A DNA stretch of 64,000 nucleotides from Echiichthys vipera (taxonomy: Eukaryota > Chordata > Actinopteri > Perciformes > Trachinidae). The first letter of the stretch is position 1, and the number at the start of each line of letters is the position of its first letter. The notes under the pieces are model-generated. The model was not told the origin of the DNA. It did not search any database and worked only from the letters and a program-made list of their open reading frames with translations. A program made the position numbers and the translations under genes. The DNA lies in contig OY829651.1 in NCBI GenBank assembly GCA_963691815.1, forward strand, positions 15,569,634 through 15,633,633. The letters run 5' to 3'. Of the stretch, positions 36,434-64,000 are shown piece by piece.

Positions 36434-37112
36434 CCCAGGCCCTGAATAGAAGTCACTGGGCCACGGTTACTGGGTTGAATCTCCTCCAGGCAGTGGGGTT
36501 GTCTGTTTCTCTCTTCACATTTTGGGGGTCACAGAGCATGATGAGTGAGAGTACATTATCTTCCTCCTTCAGAGTTCCTGGGTTTTCCAAGTGCCAGTGT
36601 GTGTCTGCACGAATGAGCGTGTGTTCTCCATAGGGCTGCTCTCGGGTTGCTAAGCAACCCTGCGTCTGCACAGTGGAGTGGGGGTGGGAAAGGAGAGAGG
36701 TCAACAGAGACAGACACTCACAAGCATTGCTGCGTCTGATTGGACACACTGGTGCTCCTGATGAATGATGCTGATCATTATCATGTTGACCGGCTGTAGG
36801 CCTGAATTGTGTTGGGGTCTCAAAGTCCATTTATCTCTATCAGAAGATGAACCTGAGATTCTACTTTGTATCCTCCAAGAGAGAGATGGGGACTTCTGCC
36901 CATTGTTAGATACATTTCTGCGCTAGTAATTTCCCCCGGTTTGCCAATGTATTTAAAATATACACTTCCCTCCAATCCGATGTGAGGACGGGGATTGTAC
37001 TAGCCAAAAAAACATCTGTCTCTCAAAGACTGGAGCATTTGTTTCCAAGAATGGTCACAGAATGGTGCACTGTCATGCATTCACGAAAACTTTATTTAAA
37101 ATAAAGATTAAA

Positions 37113-37490
37113 TTAAAGGTCTTATATTATGTTCATACTTGTATTTTGGGTTTCTACTAAAACAAGTTTACATGCTTTAATGTTCAAGAACCAAATTATT
37201 TTTCTCAAACTGGGTCTGAATATACCTGTATTCACCCTGTCTGAGACGCTCTGGTCAGTTTTTGTGTCTTCTGCGTCTGCGCTCTCTGCGTCTCTGCACC
37301 ATCACTGCAGCCGGGGAATGACTGTAACAGCACTGTAGCAGCACTTTCTACCTATATATAGTATAGATGTGACATCACAACCATACAGAAGTCCTGACGG
37401 CTTGTTTAAAGGCACAGTTCCTGAAAACAGGCTGTTAACATTTCTCTGTGGATTGCGCGTTTTCACGAGTTCACAGTATTTATATAGCAC
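37113..37490 (+). mobile_element. hAT-like MITE copy 1
   Basis: Begins ttaaaggtcttatattatg and continues 'ttgtattttgggtttctact ... gaatatacctgtattcaccc ... gcagccggggaatgactgta'. The same text in reverse is at 63311-63689. This is a very frequent non-autonomous DNA transposon in percomorph fish; superfamily assignment (hAT-like) is from memory. Confidence 0.75.
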
Positions 37491-38344
37491 CTCAACCGAT
37501 CTTTACAATATGGAACCCTTAACAATCAGACTACTTGGGTGATCCTGGGTACTTGGAGACAAAATGACTGATCCCTATTAACAAAGGTAAAAGTTAAACA
37601 TAGTTAGAGTTCCTCCTGTGAACACATACGTTTATTTAGTTCCTTAAAGTCAGAATGATTTTGTACATCCTTTTGTTTACGTTATGGGTCAGAGCTGTTT
37701 GAAATCAACAACTCATCTGAGAACTAAACATGAGTCATCAGTGATTCAAGAGATTTTTTTGCCCGTTTTCTCAGTAACTCTACTAGTTTACTAGTCTACT
37801 AGTTACTAGTTTCAACTAGAAAATCAAGCCCTCAGCAATCAGGACGTTAGGCCTACGTCCTCTCATCAACTACGAGTGTTGTGTCTTGAAACATAACGTA
37901 AAAACTTAGATGTTGTGGTTAAATTTAAGACAATGAGGATTCCCCACCAGTGTCTCCACCCTCTCTACTGGAGGAGATGACGTGAGGACGCAATACAGCT
38001 TCAGATTCACCACAGGGGCAACGGGTCCAAGTGAAGTTGGAGATGGTGGGTGATCACACTCCCCTGTCACCAAGGTAACAGGACCGGGCCTGAGGCAAGC
38101 CTTCACGGCTGAATGGCATGGTCGCTACGGGAGACAGACCGGAAACCGCTGCCACACAGACCCAGGGTCAGGCATGGCGGGTTAACTCAAGGACAAACTG
38201 AAGTGGATTTACTGTACCTGTAAAATCCTGCCACAAGCAGCAGTGATGACGCTCATTACTGTGTTAAAGTGATTACTGTGATGATGAGGATTTTACAGTG
38301 TGAGAGTGAAGGCAGTTAGGGAGTCCAGCTGATGATGATTCAAT

Positions 38345-38440
38345 TCAATAATATAAAAATGTTATTTGTCCCTGAGGGGAAATTCAAGGGTAGGGTACAC
38401 AGGGTAGTTGTACACAAAACAGACTCAAAACAAAAACAGT
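38345..38440 (-). repeat. Retroposon 3' tail, reverse orientation
   Basis: 'ttatttgtccctgaggggaa' is the reverse of the fish retroposon tail seen at 23745. Little else of the element can be recognised. Confidence 0.45.
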
Positions 38441-39495
38441 GCAAAAGAAAGCAAACTGTAGAGACTAAAGTGATGCCAGCATCAGTGCAAAATATATACA
38501 GTAAATATAGTGCAAGGTGCATTGGGGGAAATACATACAGCGTCTGTTACAGTTTAAGTTACAGTGATGTGTATGTGTATGAGCCTTTCTACCTACTCCA
38601 ACTGCCTGTAAAATGGGATTTTACGACATTAAAATATGGATGCATTTTTAAACTTGGTGCAGTCTCTGAACAGCTGTTGATCACCTAATGTATTAGTTAG
38701 ATGTTCTCTGTTGTGCAAACTCATTTTCATCCTTTACAACGCAAAGTGAACTCCTCAAGGGGTTGCATTACTGAAAAAGAAAAACATTAATAAATCTGAT
38801 GCCACCCAAATACAATGGGGTATATTTCGTTTGTGAAAAATAAATAAATATATAATCTTTTTTATTAGCTTATTGATTTTACTGTTTGCTTCTGTCTCAT
38901 TTCCCTCATGAACCCCCTTTTTCCATCATCAGCATCAGCAGCTGTTTTTGGGTGCTGCACCCCAGATTACCTGGCAGCACCAAATGCAGAGAGACACAGC
39001 TTCCAGCCTGAAAAGACAGTTTAACATTTAGCAAAGATGTGTGTCTTTGTGGAGAACAAGCAAGAGACATTATAAGGTCAGTGAATATTGAACCAGAAGC
39101 ACTGTGACCTCACATGTAGCTAAGCAACGAGGCAACTGATAGCTAGCATGTTAGCCACATCAATGCTATACAGCTAAAATGTGTCAAGACTGTGTTAGAA
39201 CGAGTTTTATTGACAAAAAATAGTTTAATGTAGATTGTAATTGTCCTGTAAGACATTTATGTCAGTTTATATATTTAAAACGTTCGCTGTATAACTAACT
39301 GTGGGTTGAATATTAGCAGGTTTACTTCTGTCTAGCAAAATGCTAATCAGTGACGTCACATCAGGTGTTACTGAAAATACTGAATGAGGTTAAAGATCAG
39401 TTCAGATTTCTTTATTATTTTATTCCCACTACAATTCAAAACTACTGAAGAAACTGTAAGAGATGTTGCAGGAACTTAACCCACTTTTTAAAAAA

Positions 39496-39645
39496 TTTAA
39501 TTCAATTTTATTTCTAGTTCCAATTCATAACAAAAGTTAATAAAAAGTCAATAAACTTTACATATAGAGAAGGCCAAGACCCCATTATGACTAATTCATG
39601 ATTTACAGAAACCCAACAATTCCTCCATGAGCAGCAGCAAGTGTT
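39496..39645 (-). repeat. Dispersed retroposon 3' end, reverse copy of 11290-11608
   Basis: Starts 'ttcaattttatttctagttc' and ends 'acccaacaattcctccatga'; each part is the reverse complement of the matching block at 11470-11605. Confidence 0.65.
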
Positions 39646-39829
39646 ATTATCTATAATAATAACATAATATCTATATACAGTATTTATCCAGCAATCTTGT
39701 GCACGCAGTGGTAATGGTTGTTCATTGTACTTTATTTTAGGCTATGATACTGTATATGTACTTATTTAATTCCAAGTGGTTCAAGTGAAACCCTTAAATT
39801 ACATTTTGCTACGATTTAAGATATCTTGT

Positions 39830-40085
39830 TGTTATTGATTAATCTATACTTTTTATTCAGTGTCTTCAAACTGCTTGTTTTGTATCAACAACAGTACAAA
39901 ACACACATATACTGGCATCAACATTAAGTGATATAACAGAAAAAAGAAAGCAAATCATCATATTTTAGACGGTGGGGCCAGCTAATGTTTGGCATTTGTG
40001 CTTGATAGATTATATAAACGCTTAATCGATTACCAAAATGATTGATGATTATCTTTTTTTGGATAATTGACTAACCTCTCCACCA
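39830..40085. repeat. Relic of the 'gctgaaatgattgattaatc' repeat family, copy 1
   Basis: Contains attgattaatctat, 'ttaatcgattaccaaaatga' and 'tcttcaaactgcttgttttg' blocks, also found at 40918-41060, 47045-47292 and 48475-48735. A common fish dispersed element; type not certain. Confidence 0.45.
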
Positions 40086-40917
40086 TTCATAATCTCAATT
40101 CTTAATTGGGTGAACAACACACCGGGAAAATTGCATAAGGAACAATTTAACACGCCTTGATGATTGCAAATATGCAGTATTTAAATATGCCTTTCTTATG
40201 TCCAATTTACATAATTATACTAAATGATATAAAAAGCACGTCAAATAATACTGACAACAATTATTGTTGTCTCTCACCCGTCTCTCTCTGCTTTGTGTTT
40301 AGCATACTTCTTACACTGATGTGACCTTCAGTAAGAGCTAAACACCAAACCTTATGGGTTTATAGATTTAACCAGAGGGGGGTTTTGGTGGCATATGGTT
40401 GGGGTGAGTGTGTAGGGATGTGCAGGTAAAACAGTAGCTATATATGGGTAACAGTGGGTGGGCTTAGGGGGGCTTTGTGGTGGATGTTAAGCCGGCAGGG
40501 GGCAGTAAGAAGGGCAGATATGGCAGTGGAGCATTGCCCATCATTGGTAAGTAGTAGGTGGGGGAGGGCGATGCTGGCAGTCTTGGAGTCAGTCAGATAA
40601 ACAGCTCTTCTCTTTCCCTGCTGTGGTGGGGTTTAATGCCTGGTGGCAGACAGCCAGCACCAGTGATGGCACCAACTGTCACTGGCAGCCCCTCGCTCTA
40701 CGCTGGCTGAAGAGGTGTGTGCGTGTGTGTGTGTGTGTTGGTGTATGAATTTAAGTATTGCTCGTAAAGTCAGTAGTCATTTCCTACCCCTTCTTGTAGG
40801 GCCAGGTAATATTGTTGCACTATTTATTATCATAATAATAATATAGATGTTTTTTCTAATGCTGATATATTGTATGTTCAATATGGCAAATGAATACTTT
40901 TGAGTATACTACCAACT

Positions 40918-41060
40918 AGAGCTGAAATGATGATTGACAGAGCATTTATTCTATTAATGAATTATATATTTTCAATTATAAATAATTGATTATCGATGAA
41001 AAGCTAATTTTACAGAATTCAACTTATAAAATGTAAACATTTGCTCTTTTTCTTAGTAGA
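40918..41060. repeat. Same repeat family, copy 2
   Basis: 'ctagagctgaaatgatgatt' followed by ataattgattatcgatgaaa: shared end with the copy ending near 47290 (tcgtttcagctcta in reverse). Confidence 0.45.
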
Positions 41061-42164
41061 TTCAAACCGATAGATCATGCGATATTGGCCTGTCGGGGGA
41101 AATGTTTTCCAATATGCGCCGATATGAAAACTTTTCCTAAAGAACATATACAGTAATGCAGAAAATGAGGATTTGGGTGATTTAGAAATGGTGTCACATA
41201 GCTATTTAATTTATTTTCATTTATTCTTTATTTTAATTGGCAGCAATTGACCCATACTGAACGTGTTTATTTAGATTTATTTAGTTATTTTTTTATTTAG
41301 AATGTTCTCATGCGTCATGCCTGATCTCATGAATAATGGAGCATTTAAAAAAAATATATTTTCTTGCTTTAACGGTACCCACCCCTGATGAATGAATCAT
41401 GGGTGGGTACTTCATCATACAACATACAATATATCAACATTAGAAAAAACATCTATTATTATAATAACTCAAGGAGTTAACATTCTGGGATATGTGGAGG
41501 GGAAAAAACGCTGCCGACTGTTTGTCTTTAAACCATCACATCATTTTTGTTAGTTTGTAATTAGCGCTTGTTTCGAATCCATAAAGGAATAGTTTGACAT
41601 TTTAAGCGACATGTTTTAGTTCAGCACAAAAACTCGAAACGGGGTAACAGCTAGCCAAGCTAACAGGTACAAAAAACAAAACAAAAACAAAGATCACCTA
41701 ATGGAACCTCTGAAGCATTGTATGACATTAATTCTTGTTTGTTTAATCTATGCAAAAGCTGAAATTGGGATTTTATGCTCTGCTAAGATAACTCATTTGT
41801 GGTATTTTCCTGAATTTCCCAAAGTGAACATCTGAAATTCATAGAACGATAACTTGGTACGATCATATCATGATATGTCCTGAATCATCACTCAGCCCAG
41901 CCTTCTATGGTAGATACTGCTGTGTGTGTTAGTGGTCTCTTTGATAATTAAATTACGTCTCTAGGCGAATCCTCTAGTAGTCACTGTACTGTGGTTCATA
42001 ATCAGCACTCAGTCAAGTGTAACAGTTGTACTCTCCTCCCCTCTCCAGCTCTCTGCCATTAGTCACAACCATATAAGACACTCTGCCACTTCCGCTGTGC
42101 CACCCACTCCATCCCTCTTCTGTTTCTTTATCACATTTAATCACCAGCAGTCAGTGGTCAGGCA

Positions 42165-42491
42165 GATCTCAGCTCTGGGATGATTGGCTGCGCCAAGGAA
42201 TGGGCGGAGCCTGCGCCGATGCATCTCACACACGTACCAGCGCAGCAGGACAGACTCTCTCTCTCTCTCTCTCTTTCTCACTCTCCCTCCCCCTCTCTCT
42301 ACCTCTCACTCTGCCTTTCATACATACGCCAGAGTGCAGACTGCAGCAGAACGCACTGTCAGTAGGATTTTCCTCCACATAAGGGAACGGCCGAGAAACC
42401 AGAGAGACAGTTACCTGCTCAGGAGGAGAGAGATGTTATTAATGGAGGACCCACTGAGGAGAACCTGACCCACAAGCTGCCGAATGTGCAG
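42165..42491 (+). promoter_or_regulatory. ppp2r2c: Candidate non-coding first exon and promoter region of ppp2r2c
   Basis: GC-richer block with a (CT)n run at 42254-42302 and a strong donor tgcag|GTGAGT at 42491/42492. An acceptor ctcttgcag ends at 42899, just before the exon that carries the ATG at 43148. Joining the two would give a spliced 5' UTR. The transcription start is not visible. Confidence 0.4.
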
Positions 42492-43147
42492 GTGAGTGAG
42501 TGTTTGTCCCACTTTATGTGTGTGTATATGTGTGTCAGGGAGTGTGAGTTCACTGCAGAAGCATCGGCACTGCAGATACACCGACTAGGGGCTCTGCTCA
42601 GCTCTCTCTCCCCTCCCCCCACTCTCCTCCTCCTCATCTTCATCTTATCTCCTGTCTTCTCTCAGAGCATTAACAAGTAGGGACTCTTCCCATTTCTGCG
42701 AGCACAGTGGCTGTGTATGTTGTATGTGTTGGCGAGAGCAGAACTGGTTTCGGCCACACCTGGACTCAGCAGCTGCACAGTGGACACGGGGTGCGGTGGA
42801 TTTTTCTCTCCTCACAAGTGATGTGCACTCCTGTGAGACACAAATCAAGCTCACCCCTGGTAGTTTTTGAACAGTTTTTAAATAATCCTTCTCTTGCAGG
42901 TTTGCATCTCGCTCTCAGAAGCAGTTGTGCCGACTCCTACGTGGACCCATTCCTCCTTCGGGACTGGCCCAGTCCCTCCTTATTTAAAGGATAGGATGCC
43001 TGGCTCTGCGCCCTTGTGCTGAGGAGGCGTCTGTGGGTAACAGTATGGGCGCTGTGCTGGCCGGCATCCCCACCACCCCCTCCACCACCAACGATCTGCC
43101 ACAACCACGCTGCCCCACCGTGACGGGCGCTTCCTGCAGCCCCGCCG

Positions 43148-64000
<20,853 letters not shown>

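Overview
This is animal nuclear DNA, almost certainly from a teleost (percomorph-type) fish. Genes are split by GT-AG introns. Introns and spacers carry very long (TG)n, (TA)n and (ATCT)n microsatellites and several dispersed repeat families typical of spiny-rayed fish. The recognised proteins (MIF, a brain-type B55 subunit of PP2A, a TRIM ligase, an ENDOD1-like nuclease, fish-style C2H2 zinc-finger proteins) are all vertebrate. There are no bacterial operons, CRISPR arrays, rRNA genes or tRNA genes that I could support.

Layout. (1) 0.7-4.75 kb, minus: 5' half of a TRIM E3 ligase (RING, B-box2, coiled coil); its C-terminal exons lie beyond the left edge. (2) 5-8.4 kb: AT-rich spacer with a (TA)n block. 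(3) 8.55-10.0 kb, plus: two-exon secreted ENDOD1-like nuclease, followed at 10.1-10.6 kb by a large fold-back element. (4) 12.4-16.85 kb, minus: zinc-finger gene A, with a 1-kb purine/pyrimidine-asymmetric intron. (5) 18.6-20.0 kb, plus: complete three-exon mif. (6) 23.9-27.5 kb, plus: zinc-finger gene B. (7) 29.3-32.0 kb, plus: zinc-finger gene C. (8) 32-42 kb: no protein gene seen; dispersed repeats and three giant (TG)n tracts. (9) 42.2 kb to the right edge, plus: ppp2r2c, with the first eight coding exons complete and the ninth cut by the edge, plus a candidate alternative first exon at 46.4 kb.

The most interesting element is the trio of zinc-finger genes around mif. They share a roughly 60-residue N-terminal helical segment (F..L...MDS...EI...F...EL) and the same intron phases (1, 0, 1). 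Exon 2 ends in a SUMO-like psi-K-x-E motif in each. Their finger arrays differ completely. They look like an old tandem family that kept its N-terminal module while its DNA-binding ends diverged.

Other notable signals are: two retroposon copies of one family, each with a perfect target-site duplication (12 and 10 bp); a fold-back transposon carrying the best poly(A) signal for the nuclease gene; a 420-bp tetranucleotide array starting a few bases after a ppp2r2c splice donor; and a tandem repeat that repeats a candidate splice acceptor just upstream of the gene A start codon. Exon boundaries were read by eye from splice consensus and reading-frame continuity. Gene names rest on recognised protein sequence, and repeat-family assignments are from memory of common fish repeats.
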